Positions 26,626-36,046 of a stretch of 64,000 nt of DNA are shown one piece after another. Below the pieces are notes generated by a model, which searched no databases, was not told where the DNA came from, and worked only from the letters and a program-made list of their open reading frames with translations. Numbering within the stretch: position 1 is the first letter of the stretch; each line of letters opens with the position of its first letter. The DNA comes from Ensifer sp. LC11. GTDB lineage: Bacteria > Pseudomonadota > Alphaproteobacteria > Rhizobiales > Rhizobiaceae. Location: positions 1 through 64,000 of the forward strand of contig NZ_MBSO01000028.1 in assembly GCF_001695835.1 (NCBI RefSeq), read 5' to 3'. The position numbers and the translations under genes were made by a program.

Positions 26626-27096
26626 TCAGCGTCGCCAGAAGGTCCGGTGCGGGGCGAGCAGTTCGTCCTCGATCTCGGGGAAGGGGCCAGCGACCTCGAT
26701 TGGCTTCTGGCCTGAGGCAAGGACGGTGCGCGACGAAAGGTTCATGGTCGGGTTGTCGGGGTGGTCGCCGGTTTCGCCGAGCAGCTTTTCCTCCTCGAAA
26801 CCGTAGACCAGGCGGCCGATATTGGCCCAATAGAGCGTGCCCGTGCACATGGCGCAGGGCTCGCCGGTCGAAACCAGCGTGCAGCTCCACAGGAATTTAG
26901 CCGGATAGGCGGCTGCGGCGCGTCGGCTAAGCTCGGTCTCGGCGTGACGCACGGTGTCGAGGTTGCCCTGGCGCATCAGGATGCGATCGTCGGGGCCGAC
27001 GAGGACTGCGCCGAAAGGATGATGGCCATGCACCGTGGCCTCACGCGCGACTTCGTCGGCGGCGCGAAGGTGGGCGAGCATCTGATCACGGGTCAT
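26626..27096 (-). CDS. Nucleoside deaminase
   Basis: A 156-residue zinc-dependent cytidine/guanine-deaminase-fold protein. The motif HAE (H51, E53) supplies the zinc ligand and the catalytic glutamate; PCAMC with C81 and C84 supplies the other ligands. It resembles guanine deaminases and other small nucleoside deaminases of this family rather than full TadA. Start is the ATG giving MTRDQMLAHL; a longer form adds 20 residues without support. Confidence 0.88.
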   Translation of the reverse strand: MTRDQMLAHLRAADEVAREATVHGHHPFGAVLVGPDDRILMRQGNLDTVRHAETELSRRAAAAYPAKFLWSCTLVSTGEPCAMCTGTLYWANIGRLVYGFEEEKLLGETGDHPDNPTMNLSSRTVLASGQKPIEVAGPFPEIEDELLAPHRTFWRR

Positions 27097-27272
27097 GGTC
27101 GATCGCTCCTGAATGTCGTGGACGACACCGATTAAAAAACGGCCCTCGTCAGACAATCATAACCCGGAAATCGCATGATCGGTATTGGCGCTGTGCGGCA
27201 TGTCCCGGTCCACTACGTCAGCGGGCACGCGACCTGTCGGGCAGTGTGGGTGCGTGCCATCCAACCTTGGGC

Positions 27273-27923
27273 TCACCCCGCCGAGGCGGCGGCAAAGACG
27301 GCGCGCTGCGCGTCGAATGCGCGCTTGAACGCAGGACGCGCCTCGCCGCGGGCGACATAGGCGGCGAGGTTCGGGTATTCCTCAAGAATGCCGGACCCAT
27401 GCAGCCGGCGCAGCACCGTAACCATCAGGAGATCGCCGGCGCTGAACGCGCCATCGAGCCAGTCGGCATCGCCAAGGCGGGCGGAAAGGGCGGCCAGTCG
27501 CTTCCGGATCGTGTCTTCGAGGGACCGCAGGCGCTTTTCGTACCAGGGTTCGTCGCGCTCGAGGATCATGACGAGGCTGCGGTCGAAGATCGGCGGCTCC
27601 ACCGTGTCGAGGCTCGCAAACATCCATCCGATCGCGCGGGCCCGGGCATTCGTGTCCGTTGGCAGCAGGCCCGTATGTTCTTCGGCGATATGCAGCACGA
27701 TGGCACCGGACTCAAAGAGCGCGAGGTCGCCTTCCTCATAGGTCGGGATCTGGCCGAAGGGCTGGATCGCCAGATGCGGCGGCTCTTTCATCGTCTTGAA
27801 CGTAACGAGGCGAACGTCATAGGGCTCGCCGACCTCTTCGAGCGCCCAGCGCACGCGCATGTCGCGCGCAAGACCCCTGCCGCGATCGGGAGAGCGTTCA
27901 AAGGCGGTGATCGTAATCGTCAT
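27273..27923 (-). CDS. Glutathione S-transferase family protein
   Basis: A 216-residue protein. The N-terminal thioredoxin-like domain has ALEEVGEPYDVRLVTF and the PFGQIPTYEEGDLALFESGAI stretch, with the cis-proline and the ESxAI glutathione contact. The C-terminal helical domain ends AYVARGEARPAFKRAFDAQ. Start is the second of two adjacent ATGs (GGAGG 5 bases upstream). Substrate unknown. Confidence 0.88.
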   Translation of the reverse strand: MTITITAFERSPDRGRGLARDMRVRWALEEVGEPYDVRLVTFKTMKEPPHLAIQPFGQIPTYEEGDLALFESGAIVLHIAEEHTGLLPTDTNARARAIGWMFASLDTVEPPIFDRSLVMILERDEPWYEKRLRSLEDTIRKRLAALSARLGDADWLDGAFSAGDLLMVTVLRRLHGSGILEEYPNLAAYVARGEARPAFKRAFDAQRAVFAAASAG

Positions 27924-28052
27924 CATGTCCTCCATCGCTTGGTCTGTCCTAAAGACGATGGGCCATCAGTGAATCCGACACCCGAGGCAGCAATTTGTCC
28001 GATCAGGGCCGAAACGCGCGCACATCGCGCTCCCGTCAATGGGGCGGTAGCA

Positions 28053-28445
28053 TCAGTCGTACGCGAAAGGTTTCGTGATCGTACCCTGATGAAACAACAT
28101 CTGCCATCTCGTGCCGCTCCATTTCCAGATCGAGCTTCTAAGCGCATGCCGCTCCGATCCGTCGGTTTCGATGCGGTGTGTTCGATAGGTCAACGACACT
28201 GCATCGGACGAAATGGGCGTCAGCCGGTAGTCGCCGGTGCGCAGTTCGGCGTCGTCCGCGTCGTCCTCCTGCACGAGAAGGTCGATGATTTCGGCGCGGT
28301 GATAGACGGTGTCGGATGCGCCGAACTCGACAAAACCCTCGGCAAGCAGGTCCTCAAGCGCGGCACGCGAGCCGCGCACCTCGGGGCGGTGGAGCGCTTC
28401 TTCGAGCGCGCGGATGTCGGCGAGATCGGGCAGGGTGTTCGTCAT
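28053..28445 (-). CDS. DUF4440 / NTF2-like protein
   Basis: A 130-residue protein with the cone-shaped NTF2-like layout: an N-terminal helix ALEEALHRPEV, LLAEGFVEFGASDTVYHRAEI, and the final strands SSIWKWSGTRWQMLFHQGT. The match is to DUF4440. No catalytic residues can be assigned. Confidence 0.8.
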   Translation of the reverse strand: MTNTLPDLADIRALEEALHRPEVRGSRAALEDLLAEGFVEFGASDTVYHRAEIIDLLVQEDDADDAELRTGDYRLTPISSDAVSLTYRTHRIETDGSERHALRSSIWKWSGTRWQMLFHQGTITKPFAYD

Positions 28446-28529
28446 CGCCTGTAGGGTCCTTGGCCTTCGCCGTGGTTGTGCGGCGTGTTCTGTCAGGCAC
28501 GATGGTTAGCCGAAGGGCCACTTAAGCCG

Positions 28530-28643
28530 TCAGGCCGGCCGCTCGTCGAGATCCCTTGCGAAGCTCGAAAGATACTTCATGTCGGTATCGCACATGACGG
28601 TGACGACGGCCGCGGCGTGTGCGAACTGCGCGCGGAGATGTAG
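28530..28643 (-). pseudogene. C-terminal fragment of a PLP-dependent cysteine synthase-like protein
   Basis: The minus-strand frame reads VVTVMCDTDMKYLSSFARDL and then stops. This resembles the last strand and helix of cysteine synthase family enzymes. Nothing upstream completes it, so it is a remnant at the edge of the ars island. The identification rests on about 35 residues. Confidence 0.4.
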
Positions 28644-28769
28644 GCGCAGGCGTCGCGGGTTTTTTAGCCGGGAAAGGGCATTGAGTTCCGTTGCGTGCGG
28701 ACATCATTGAACGCGGTGCGGTGGTCAAATCGCACGATCTCTGACGCTCGCTCAGCATGTTGACTTCAT

Positions 28770-28797
28770 CCATATATCCGTTATTCTGGATATATGG
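28770..28797. promoter_or_regulatory. ArsR operator at the ars promoter
   Basis: CCATATATCC and GGATATATGG form perfect 10-bp arms around an 8-bp spacer, overlapping the arsR start codon. The layout suits autorepression by an ArsR/SmtB dimer that is released by arsenite. Confidence 0.8.
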
Positions 28798-29153
28798 ATG
28801 AACAACAAACGATTGCCGCCTTGGCCGCGCTTGCGCAGCCGACGCGCCTGAAGACTTTCAAGCTGCTGGTCGAGCGCGAGCCGGAAGGCATCGCCGCCGG
28901 CGAGCTGGCGAGATTGGCCGAGGTGCCGCAGAACACCATGTCGGCCCATCTGTCGACCCTTTCGCAGGCCGGTCTGGTCCAGGGCGAGCGGCAAAGCCGC
29001 TCGATCCTCTATCGCGCCGATCTCGATCGCTTCCGCGCCGTCGTTCTCTATCTGCTGCAGGACTGCTGCGGCGGCAATGCCAGCCTCTGCGCACCCTTGA
29101 TCAGCGATCTCACGCCATGCTGCCCCCCAAAGGAGGCGGCGCAAACTCGATGA
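28794..29153 (+). CDS. arsR: ArsR-family regulator of the ars operon
   Basis: A 119-residue ArsR/SmtB winged-helix protein: AQPTRLKTFKLLV, ELARLAEVPQNTMSAHLSTL as the recognition helix region, and the wing QSRSILYRAD. The C-terminus holds a QDCCGG pair and a TPCCPP pair, candidates for arsenite-binding thiols; the classical CVC pair in the recognition helix is absent, as in other atypical ArsRs. First gene of a five-gene ars operon. Confidence 0.9.
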   Translation: MDEQQTIAALAALAQPTRLKTFKLLVEREPEGIAAGELARLAEVPQNTMSAHLSTLSQAGLVQGERQSRSILYRADLDRFRAVVLYLLQDCCGGNASLCAPLISDLTPCCPPKEAAQTR

Positions 29154-29172
29154 GAAAATGTGGGAGAACCTC

Positions 29173-29682
29173 ATGAGCGATAGACCCTACAACGTCCTCT
29201 TTCTCTGCACGGCAAATTCTGCCCGTTCGATCATTGCCGAAGCCATCCTCAATCGGCTCGGGGTCGGCAAGTTCAGGGCCTATTCCGCAGGCTCGCAGCC
29301 AAAGGGCGAGGTGCATCCGTTTGCGCTGCAACTCCTCAGGGGGCTGAACTACAACACATCCTTCGCCCGTTCGAAACCGTGGGACGAGTTCGCCGATCCC
29401 GGCGCGCCGGAAATGGATTTCGTCTTCACCGTCTGCGACGACGCGGCCGCCGAAGTCTGTCCGGTCTGGCCGGGCCAGCCGATGACGGCGCATTGGGGCG
29501 TGCCCGATCCGGCCATGGCCGAAGGCAGTGAGGCCGAGCGGCACTTCGCCTTTGCCGAAGCCTACCGGATGCTCAACAACCGCATCTCGATCTTCGTCAA
29601 CCTGCCGATGACGAGCCTCGACAAGCTCGCCCTGCAAAGAAGGCTTGACGAGGTCGGTCAGAACGTTCCCACGGCTGGCTGA
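29173..29682 (+). CDS. arsC: Arsenate reductase, low-molecular-weight phosphatase type
   Basis: A 169-residue protein of the LMW tyrosine-phosphatase fold. The phosphate-binding loop CTANSARS lies at C12, and CDDAAAEVCPVWPGQP supplies later cysteines used in the thioredoxin-coupled relay. In known members, arsenate is reduced to arsenite in the cytoplasm. GGGAGAACCTC precedes the ATG; the upstream ATG in the same frame is less likely. Second gene of the ars operon. Confidence 0.88.
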   Translation: MSDRPYNVLFLCTANSARSIIAEAILNRLGVGKFRAYSAGSQPKGEVHPFALQLLRGLNYNTSFARSKPWDEFADPGAPEMDFVFTVCDDAAAEVCPVWPGQPMTAHWGVPDPAMAEGSEAERHFAFAEAYRMLNNRISIFVNLPMTSLDKLALQRRLDEVGQNVPTAG

Positions 29683-29685
29683 CGC

Positions 29686-30384
29686 ATGACATTCGATCTC
29701 AAGCGCCGCCTTGCCGCGGAAGCCCTTGGCACGGCCCTGCTGGTTGCGACCGTCGTCGGCTCCGGCATCATGGCCGACCGCCTTTCCGACGACGTTGCGG
29801 TTTCGCTGCTGGGTAACACGATACCGACCGGCGCGATCCTGGTCGTTCTGATCACCATCCTCGGCCCGGTCTCCGGGGCGCACTTCAATCCGGTCGTGAC
29901 GATGGTGTTTGCGGCACGGCGCGAGATCGAGACAAGGGCGGCGGCGCTCTACGTCGCCGCGCAGGTTGCCGGAGGCGTGGCGGGTACCCTGATGGCCCAT
30001 GCGATGTTCGACCTGCCGCTCTTGCAGGTGTCTGAGACGGTGCGGACAGGCACAGGTCAATGGATGGCCGAGGCGGTGGCCGCGTTTGGTCTGGTGTCAA
30101 CGATTCTCGCCGGGTTACGCTTCCGCGCCGAGGCCATTCCTTCGCTCGTCGGGCTCTACATCACGGCCGCCTATTGGTTTACCGCTTCGACATCCTTCGC
30201 GAACCCCGCCGTTGCCATCGCCCGCGCCCTCTCAAATACCTTCTCGGGCATCCGGCCTGCTGATGTGCCGGGCTTCATCGCCGCCGAAGTGATCGGCGCG
30301 CTCGTTGCCACAGCCGTTGTCGGATGGTTGCTGGGCGGACGGAACACCTCAACGTCGACAACAACGGCCAAGGGAGCCGAATAA
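29686..30384 (+). CDS. aqpS: Aquaglyceroporin AqpS
   Basis: A 232-residue MIP-family channel with six membrane segments. The two pore half-helices carry NPV (GAHFNPVVTMV) and NPA (SFANPAVAIAR). In Sinorhizobium meliloti, AqpS in the ars operon replaces a pump and lets arsenite out down its gradient; I infer the same here. It begins 4 bp after arsC, inside the operon. Confidence 0.9.
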   Translation: MTFDLKRRLAAEALGTALLVATVVGSGIMADRLSDDVAVSLLGNTIPTGAILVVLITILGPVSGAHFNPVVTMVFAARREIETRAAALYVAAQVAGGVAGTLMAHAMFDLPLLQVSETVRTGTGQWMAEAVAAFGLVSTILAGLRFRAEAIPSLVGLYITAAYWFTASTSFANPAVAIARALSNTFSGIRPADVPGFIAAEVIGALVATAVVGWLLGGRNTSTSTTTAKGAE

Positions 30385-30386
30385 CC

Positions 30387-30812
30387 ATGGACGTCACCAT
30401 CTACCACAATTCCGCATGCGGGACCTCGCGCAACACGCTGGCGCTCATCCGCCACGCCGGGATCGAACCGACCGTCGTCGAGTACCTGAAGGCGCCGCCG
30501 AGCCGGGATGAGCTTGCCCGGATGATCCGCGACGCCGGACTTTCGGTCCGTCAGGCGATCCGCGAAAAGGGAACGCCCTATGCCGATCTCGGCCTCGACG
30601 ACCCCGCGCTTTCGGACGACGCACTTCTGACGGCGATGCTCGAGCACCCCATCCTCATCAACCGTCCGTTCGTGATCACCCCGATGGGCACGCGGCTGGT
30701 CCGGCCATCGGAGGCGGTTCTCGACATCCTGCCTGCCGAAGCCTTCAAGAGCGCGTTCGTCAAGGAAGACGGCGAGAAGGTTCTCGATGACGAGGGGCGC
30801 CGCATTGTCTGA
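30387..30812 (+). CDS. arsC: Arsenate reductase, glutaredoxin type
   Basis: A 141-residue protein with the catalytic cysteine C11 in [16 protein letters not shown], and [17 protein letters not shown] carrying the arsenate-binding arginines. This family uses glutathione and glutaredoxin. It is unrelated to the LMW-phosphatase-type reductase two genes upstream, so the operon carries two independent routes to arsenite. Confidence 0.92.
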   Translation: MDVTIYHNSACGTSRNTLALIRHAGIEPTVVEYLKAPPSRDELARMIRDAGLSVRQAIREKGTPYADLGLDDPALSDDALLTAMLEHPILINRPFVITPMGTRLVRPSEAVLDILPAEAFKSAFVKEDGEKVLDDEGRRIV

Positions 30813-31518
30813 TCTTCCCGCCGCCGATCCGCGCCATCTCCGCAAGCCCGATCTCGACGCGCTCAGGCCGCCGTTCTCGACGCACCCGCCACGTATCCTG
30901 ATCCTCTATGGCTCGCTGCGCCAAGTGTCCTATTCCCGGCTTCTGGCCGAGGAGGCTGGACGTCTGCTGGAACACTTCGGCGCCGAGGTGCGCTTCTTTG
31001 ACCCTTCGGGGCTGCCGCTTCCGGATGACGCGCCCGTCAGCCATCCGAAAGTCCAGGAACTGCGCGCGCTTTCGGCCTGGTCGGAAGGTCAGGTCTGGGT
31101 GAGCCCGGAACGGCACGGGGCGATTACAGGGATCATGAAAGCACAGATCGACTGGATACCACTGTCGATCGGCTCGATCCGGCCGACGCAGGGAAAGACG
31201 CTTGCTGTCTGCCAAGTCTCGGGTGGCTCGCAGTCCTTCAACGCCGTCAACACGCTTCGTCTGCTCGGGCGCTGGATGCGCATGATCACCATTCCGAACC
31301 AGTCGTCGGTCGCCAGGGCATACCAGGAATTCGACGCGAACGGCCGGATGAAACCATCGCCCTACTACGACCGCGTCGTCGACTGCTGCGAGGAACTCGT
31401 GAAATTCACGCTGCTGACCCGGGACGTGTCCGAGCATCTCGTCGATCGCTACAGCGAGCGGAAGGAAGACGCCGAAAAGCTTGAAAAGCGGGTAAACCTC
31501 AAGGCGATCTCAACCTAA
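30787..31518 (+). CDS. arsH: Arsenical resistance flavoprotein ArsH
   Basis: A 243-residue NADPH-dependent FMN reductase-like protein: [20 protein letters not shown] is the FMN phosphate loop, and [20 protein letters not shown] is the flavin-contact region of ArsH. ArsH oxidises or reduces organoarsenicals in known cases. It overlaps the end of arsC by 26 bp from the ATG; a TTG at 30805, preceded by GAGGGG, is an alternative start. Last gene of the plus-strand ars operon. Confidence 0.9.
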   Translation: MTRGAALSDLPAADPRHLRKPDLDALRPPFSTHPPRILILYGSLRQVSYSRLLAEEAGRLLEHFGAEVRFFDPSGLPLPDDAPVSHPKVQELRALSAWSEGQVWVSPERHGAITGIMKAQIDWIPLSIGSIRPTQGKTLAVCQVSGGSQSFNAVNTLRLLGRWMRMITIPNQSSVARAYQEFDANGRMKPSPYYDRVVDCCEELVKFTLLTRDVSEHLVDRYSERKEDAEKLEKRVNLKAIST

Positions 31519-32747
31519 CCGTCCTTCCTGGATACCTGTTCTTTAAGAGGCCTTGTTGACGCCGTCACCGCAACGAACGCCGCCATGCCGACCGCACCAA
31601 GCAAGGCATTGGCCAGCAACGCGACATTGATCCCGAAGCGCTCCATGAGCACGGAGAAGATGAAGGGAGCCGTCGCGCCCGCCGCCAGCCGGGTGGCGGC
31701 CATGCGGCCGGTGATTGCGCCATAGCCCAACGATCCGAAAAGCCAGAGCGGCAGCGAGCCCTGGGCAATGCTGTTGATGCCCGATCCGAGACCAAGGCAG
31801 ATCGCGAAGGCCGCAGCGCCGGGCAGCCAGGTTCCGGATAGGCCGAGGATGACGACTGCCGCGACGATCAAGGCTGCCGACAGGGTCGCGAGCGCCGGCG
31901 GCGACAGATTTTTGCCGAAAGCCATGTTGATAAGCCTGCTTAAGACCTGTGAGGGGCCGAACAGCGAGCCGATCACCACGGCTGCCGCCCCGAAGCCGAT
32001 CGTCCCCAGCATCGGAACCATATGTGTCAGCATCGCCGAAAGCGTGAAGCCCTGCAGGGCAAAGGCCAGGGAAACAAGGCGCATTCCGCGCCGCCTGACC
32101 TCCGCCGGCAGCGCGCCGACAACGGCCTCCCGATCCTCAGGCGCAAACACGCGCGCTTCAGAGCGTCTGCTGCGCATGATCCAATAGTGAAGTGGTAAAC
32201 AGACGAGCAGGTTCAGGGCCGCGTAGGCGACATAGATTTCGCGCCAGCTGAGATGCTCGCGAAGGCCTGCGGCGATCGGCCAGAAGATTGTCGACGCGAA
32301 GCCGGCGATCAAGGTGAGATAGGTGATGCTGCGTGAGGCCGCCTTGGGACGACTTTCGACGAGCGCTGCGAACGCTGCCTGGTATTGCACCATGCCGGAG
32401 GCGACCTCAAGCAGGACGATCGAAGTGGCAAACACCGCTATCGAAGGAGACCAGGCGCACAGCAGCAGGGCAAGGGCCGAGAGGATCGAGCCGACAGTCA
32501 TGACCATCGCCGCGCCGAAGCGATCCATCCACCGTCCGATGTATGCGGCCGAAAGGCCGCCGACGAACAGCGAAGCGGAGAAGACGCCGAACACCTGCGC
32601 GACGGAGAGGCCGAGATCTGTTGCCATTCCCGGCGCGAGGATGCTGAAGCTGTAATAGAGCGTGCCATAGCCGATGATCTGGGTGAGGCCGAGTGCGGCG
32701 ACGATGCCCGAGGGAATGCCGGGGGGGACGGAAATGCCGGGCGTCAT
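31515..32747 (-). CDS. MFS transporter, ArsK-like
   Basis: A 410-residue major facilitator with 12 predicted membrane segments. The N-terminal half contains [19 protein letters not shown], the family's loop 2-3 motif, and the second half [16 protein letters not shown]. It is encoded back-to-back with a second arsR (1 bp gap) and converges on arsH, so arsenite or organoarsenical export is likely, as in ArsK described from Agrobacterium. Direct assignment to ArsK would need an alignment. Confidence 0.8.
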   Translation of the reverse strand: MTPGISVPPGIPSGIVAALGLTQIIGYGTLYYSFSILAPGMATDLGLSVAQVFGVFSASLFVGGLSAAYIGRWMDRFGAAMVMTVGSILSALALLLCAWSPSIAVFATSIVLLEVASGMVQYQAAFAALVESRPKAASRSITYLTLIAGFASTIFWPIAAGLREHLSWREIYVAYAALNLLVCLPLHYWIMRSRRSEARVFAPEDREAVVGALPAEVRRRGMRLVSLAFALQGFTLSAMLTHMVPMLGTIGFGAAAVVIGSLFGPSQVLSRLINMAFGKNLSPPALATLSAALIVAAVVILGLSGTWLPGAAAFAICLGLGSGINSIAQGSLPLWLFGSLGYGAITGRMAATRLAAGATAPFIFSVLMERFGINVALLANALLGAVGMAAFVAVTASTRPLKEQVSRKDG

Positions 32748-32748
32748 C

Positions 32749-33111
32749 TCAGGCAGACTCGTCTTCGGTCGCGGAAGAAGACGGGCAGCAACCGTCGTCC
32801 TCATTCAGGAGTGCGCGCAGGCTGGGATGCCCGGCGCAGCAGTCCTCCATCAAGAATTTTACGAGACCGGACAGCGTATCGTAGTTCGCGCTGTAGACGA
32901 TCGAGCGGGATTCACGCCTCTGTGCGATCAATCCGGCCCGCTCCAGTTCCTTCAGGTGGAAGGAGACATTCGACGGTGAAACGGCCATCGCTTCTGCGAT
33001 GGAACCGGCCGCCATGCCCTTGGGGCCGGCCACGACGAGCGTTCTGATGATCCCGAGACGGGTCTCCTGGGACAGGGCCGCAAAGGACAGGAGGGCTTGA
33101 CGTTCTTCCAC
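32749..33111 (-). CDS. Second ArsR-family regulator
   Basis: A 120-residue ArsR-type protein: LSQETRLGIIRTLVVAGPKG, AEAMAVSPSNVSFHLKELE for DNA contact, and a wing RESRSIVYSANYD. Two cysteines (EDCCAG) and a second pair in GCCPS form likely metalloid sites. It starts with GTG. The divergent palindrome at 33112 is the likely operator. It is co-transcribed with the MFS gene. Confidence 0.88.
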   Translation of the reverse strand: MEERQALLSFAALSQETRLGIIRTLVVAGPKGMAAGSIAEAMAVSPSNVSFHLKELERAGLIAQRRESRSIVYSANYDTLSGLVKFLMEDCCAGHPSLRALLNEDDGCCPSSSATEDESA

Positions 33112-33139
33112 GATTCAATAATCCTTGAAATATTGAATC
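33112..33139. promoter_or_regulatory. Operator between arsR2 and the DUF6428 gene
   Basis: GATTCAATA and TATTGAATC form perfect 9-bp arms around a 10-bp spacer. The palindrome abuts the arsR2 start codon and lies 14 bp before the start of the divergent gene. Its sequence is unrelated to the operator at 28770, so the two ArsR proteins probably have separate targets. Confidence 0.78.
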
Positions 33140-33153
33140 GAGGAGTAACGCAG

Positions 33154-33678
33154 ATGACGCTCATAGGCAATACCCGGCACGCGGCTGCGGACATCACACT
33201 TGGCGCCCTGTTGGAAAAACTGAGGGAAGCGGCCGCCATGCCGCTCGTCTTCGAGTATGACGGAAATGAGGTCCGCCCCGGCTACCATGTTACCGAAGTC
33301 AAAGCCGGTCAGTTTTCTGCCTTGGACTGCGGGGCCAACGCCGAAGCGTGGTCGGAAATCTTCGTTCAGCTCTGGGACGTCGATGATGGCGACCGCACGC
33401 ACATGACGGCGGGCAAGTTCTCGGCGATCGTCAGGAAGGTTTGCGAGCACGTCGCCCTCGACGGATCGGCGAAACTGACCTTCGAGGTCAGTGATGGTAT
33501 AAAGCCGATGCAGCTCTACTGCGCCGACGAACCCGTCGAGCGCGGCGACGCCATCTTCATCCACCTGTCACCGCGGCCTTCGAGCTGCAAGCCTCGCGAC
33601 CGGTGGCTCGCCAACGAGGGCAAGCTTTCACAATCGAGCTGCTGTGGTCCCTCGACCGCTTCGAGCTGCTGCAGCTAG
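33154..33678 (+). CDS. DUF6428 protein
   Basis: A 174-residue protein beginning MTLIGNTRHAAADITLGALL. It matches my recollection of DUF6428, small proteins found in ars islands. The C-terminus ends with several cysteine pairs (SSCCGP, SSCCS) that may bind metalloid. A GAGGAG lies upstream. It shares the promoter region with arsR2, so arsenic-responsive expression is likely; the function is unknown. Confidence 0.7.
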   Translation: MTLIGNTRHAAADITLGALLEKLREAAAMPLVFEYDGNEVRPGYHVTEVKAGQFSALDCGANAEAWSEIFVQLWDVDDGDRTHMTAGKFSAIVRKVCEHVALDGSAKLTFEVSDGIKPMQLYCADEPVERGDAIFIHLSPRPSSCKPRDRWLANEGKLSQSSCCGPSTASSCCS

Positions 33679-33837
33679 AGTGCCGTTAGTTCATACCAAC
33701 GCAGCAAGGACGCTCTAGCACTTTGATTCTAGGCCATCTTTCCGCCTCACGCGGATCCACTTGAGAGCGGGATGCTCTCGGTGTGGACACGTTCTGCAAT
33801 GAGCAAGATCGGTTATGGCCGCAAAAGCCCTGAAACT

Positions 33838-34788
33838 TCATAGGGCGCTCGCCACCTTCCGTTCGCGAAGGATGCGGGCGTCGAGTTCCCTCAGGCGGTA
33901 CTTGAGGCCGGGATCGCCGGGAAGCAGCGAGAGGGCGGTTTCAAGCAGGTCGCGGGCCGAAAGGATATCGTCGTCGCGGATGTGGCGGTTGGCGCGGTGG
34001 TAGAGGAAGTTGACCCGCTCCCTCAGGGCGAAGCGATCACCGAAGCGGGCGTGGAGGCGATCCGCCCAGGCGGGATGGCGGGCCGTGGCGGCAACGGCGA
34101 TCTGGTAGGGCCGCATCGGCGCATCGATGCGGGCGGCGCGGGCAAGGGTGCTGAGGCGGGCGCGATCGTTGCTGCGACACGCCTCGATGAGGGAGAGGGC
34201 GCGTTCGGTGCCGGTGAAGGCCCGCACGGTGCCATGGCCGGTCATGTACACGGGCACGAGGTGGGTTTCGGCCTGCAGCGCGGCGATGCGTTCGGCGTGG
34301 CGGCGGTCAATCGCGTGGTACGGATCGTAGAAGATATAGGCGTGGCCGGCGGCCTGGTCGGGCGAAATGCCCATGTTGGCGTGCAGCTCGGGCGAGAAGT
34401 GCCGGTGAAAACGGTTGTCATAGGGCACCGAGCGCGGATCGATCGAGACCTGCGGGCAGAAGGCAATCGCGGTGGTGGCGTTGAAACGCCGGCGGTAGCG
34501 GAGCGCGGCGTAACCGCCCTGCGAGTGGCCGTAGAGGATGCGCTCAGGTGCCGCCTTCAGGATGGGCGACGCGGCCTCGACTGCCTTGACAACACTTGCC
34601 GCCGGAAACCAGTTTGGACGGCGGCTGATGAAGCCGAGGGCCGAGATATCGGCCTTCTCGCAGAAGCGCTGTCCCCAGTAGCGGCTGCCGTTTGCCTGGA
34701 TCTCCATCTCGTTGAAGGTGACCAGCAGATAGGGGGATGAGCCCGGGCGATGGATGACCTCAAGATTTTCGTCCGAATAGATAAGCAC
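33838..34788 (-). CDS. Alpha/beta-hydrolase-like protein with C-terminal helical part
   Basis: A 316-residue protein. The N-terminal half carries a nucleophile elbow GHSQGGYAALRYRRRF with S as nucleophile, and a GHGTVRAFTG stretch supplies a histidine that may complete the triad. The C-terminal third has helical repeats (LSTLARAARIDAP, ARDLLETALSLLPGDPG) like TPR units. No signal peptide. Rhizobial homologues are unannotated to my knowledge. Confidence 0.65.
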   Translation of the reverse strand: MLIYSDENLEVIHRPGSSPYLLVTFNEMEIQANGSRYWGQRFCEKADISALGFISRRPNWFPAASVVKAVEAASPILKAAPERILYGHSQGGYAALRYRRRFNATTAIAFCPQVSIDPRSVPYDNRFHRHFSPELHANMGISPDQAAGHAYIFYDPYHAIDRRHAERIAALQAETHLVPVYMTGHGTVRAFTGTERALSLIEACRSNDRARLSTLARAARIDAPMRPYQIAVAATARHPAWADRLHARFGDRFALRERVNFLYHRANRHIRDDDILSARDLLETALSLLPGDPGLKYRLRELDARILRERKVASAL

Positions 34789-35098
34789 GGTATCTCCAAA
34801 TATATTTCAAGTTTTGTAGCGGTATAATTTCAAATCAAGCAAATCGTTCTGCCGGATCGCTTGCGATTTATACTACTGCAAAATTGCGCCGGATTTCCAG
34901 TGGCGCGCTTGGGAGCAGGCTATTCCGGTCGGTGGGCCGGCGCTGGGCGGGCCGGCGACTTTGCGACCGGCGCCCGTCGGTCCGGACACTGACTAGCTAC
35001 AACTGATTAGGTTGGTGGTTCGACTTACGATTGCAGAGAATATCAGCATCAGATAATCTTCACCAACGTTTCAAACTGTTGCAGGACTGGAGGGCGGC
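34789..35098. other. AT-rich gap
   Basis: About 310 bp, AT-richer than its surroundings (tttcaagttttgtagcgg at the left edge). It holds the promoter of the minus-strand gene and of the plus-strand pair. No gene or repeat identified. Confidence 0.4.
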
Positions 35099-36037
35099 AT
35101 GCGGCTCATCCTTGGCTCAGTCGTCGTTGCTGCGGCAATGGCCTATGCGGCACCCGGCCTGGCGCAGCAATGCGCGCCGAACTACCTGCAAAGCGGGACC
35201 TTATTCGCTGCTTGCCGCGGGATCGTTCATCAACCCCACAACAAAGGCGGCTTTTCCTTTACGACGACCTCCGCGCGCAGAATGGACGGCGCCGGAAATG
35301 TGGATGTTTACGAAAGTTGCGTCAAGAATACGTCCGGCAAGCTGCTTTCGATTGACTGGCCTGCCGCCGGCATGAGGGATATCCCCATTCCGAATGGTTG
35401 CGCTTACAGGCAGCCGCGAAACTCAAACTACCCAAAACCCGGCGCAAACAGACCAGATTTTATGGTCACTTGCATCAGGTTCGGAAACAGGTGGCAACAT
35501 AAAGATGATGCCAACTACCTGCCAACGCCACAGCAAGTGAAGAGTGGCTTTCGGGAGCCCAATTGCGATGGTCAGGTTGTATCAAGCGATGAGCCCCCGC
35601 CACCGGAAGAAGGTGGCAAGCACTTCGAGTTTCTCCGGCAGCTAAAGGAGTTCGTCGGGAAAAGCCTGACCATCTTCGATACCGATGCTTCCGAGGACAG
35701 TGCAAAACTGGGCGCGTTTATTGTCGACACCCGTTTCACCCTGACTTCGGAGACGACGTATACCTACAAAATAGACTTCTATCTCAAAGAGATTGATCCC
35801 GACGCTTTCGAGCACTTCAGCGGATTTGTGGTTTCGCCACCGGCGCTACTCTCCGGTCCATTCCTGGACAAGGGGTGGAGTGACGAACAGGCGACGATCC
35901 GCCCCAAGGAACACAAGTCGTTCGAGTTGACACTTCCCTACCAGGCTGAACTGGACCTCGGAGAGGAAACCATGGCACTGAAGAGCCTTGCAGAGGGTGT
36001 GGGCAATCGGTCTCTGCTCGTTCCTGTCCTGGAGTAG
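35099..36037 (+). CDS. Secreted protein of unknown function
   Basis: A 312-residue protein with a signal peptide ending near APGLAQQ. The mature N-terminal domain has four cysteines (CAPNY, AACRG, SCVKN, GCAYR) that may form disulphides. A proline-rich linker (PPPPEEGG) near residue 167 leads to a beta-rich C-terminal domain (TRFTLTSETTYTYKIDFYL). No family recognised. It is followed 9 bp later by a membrane-protein gene, so the pair is probably one operon. Confidence 0.62.
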   Translation: MRLILGSVVVAAAMAYAAPGLAQQCAPNYLQSGTLFAACRGIVHQPHNKGGFSFTTTSARRMDGAGNVDVYESCVKNTSGKLLSIDWPAAGMRDIPIPNGCAYRQPRNSNYPKPGANRPDFMVTCIRFGNRWQHKDDANYLPTPQQVKSGFREPNCDGQVVSSDEPPPPEEGGKHFEFLRQLKEFVGKSLTIFDTDASEDSAKLGAFIVDTRFTLTSETTYTYKIDFYLKEIDPDAFEHFSGFVVSPPALLSGPFLDKGWSDEQATIRPKEHKSFELTLPYQAELDLGEETMALKSLAEGVGNRSLLVPVLE

Positions 36038-36046
36038 GGCGCGTTC

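Noticed and set aside
34789-35098. Toxin-immunity pair for the secreted and membrane genes that follow
   Set aside because: The secreted protein (35099) and membrane protein (36047) are adjacent but neither shows toxin motifs or phage-gene duplications; there is not enough evidence to add them to the array.
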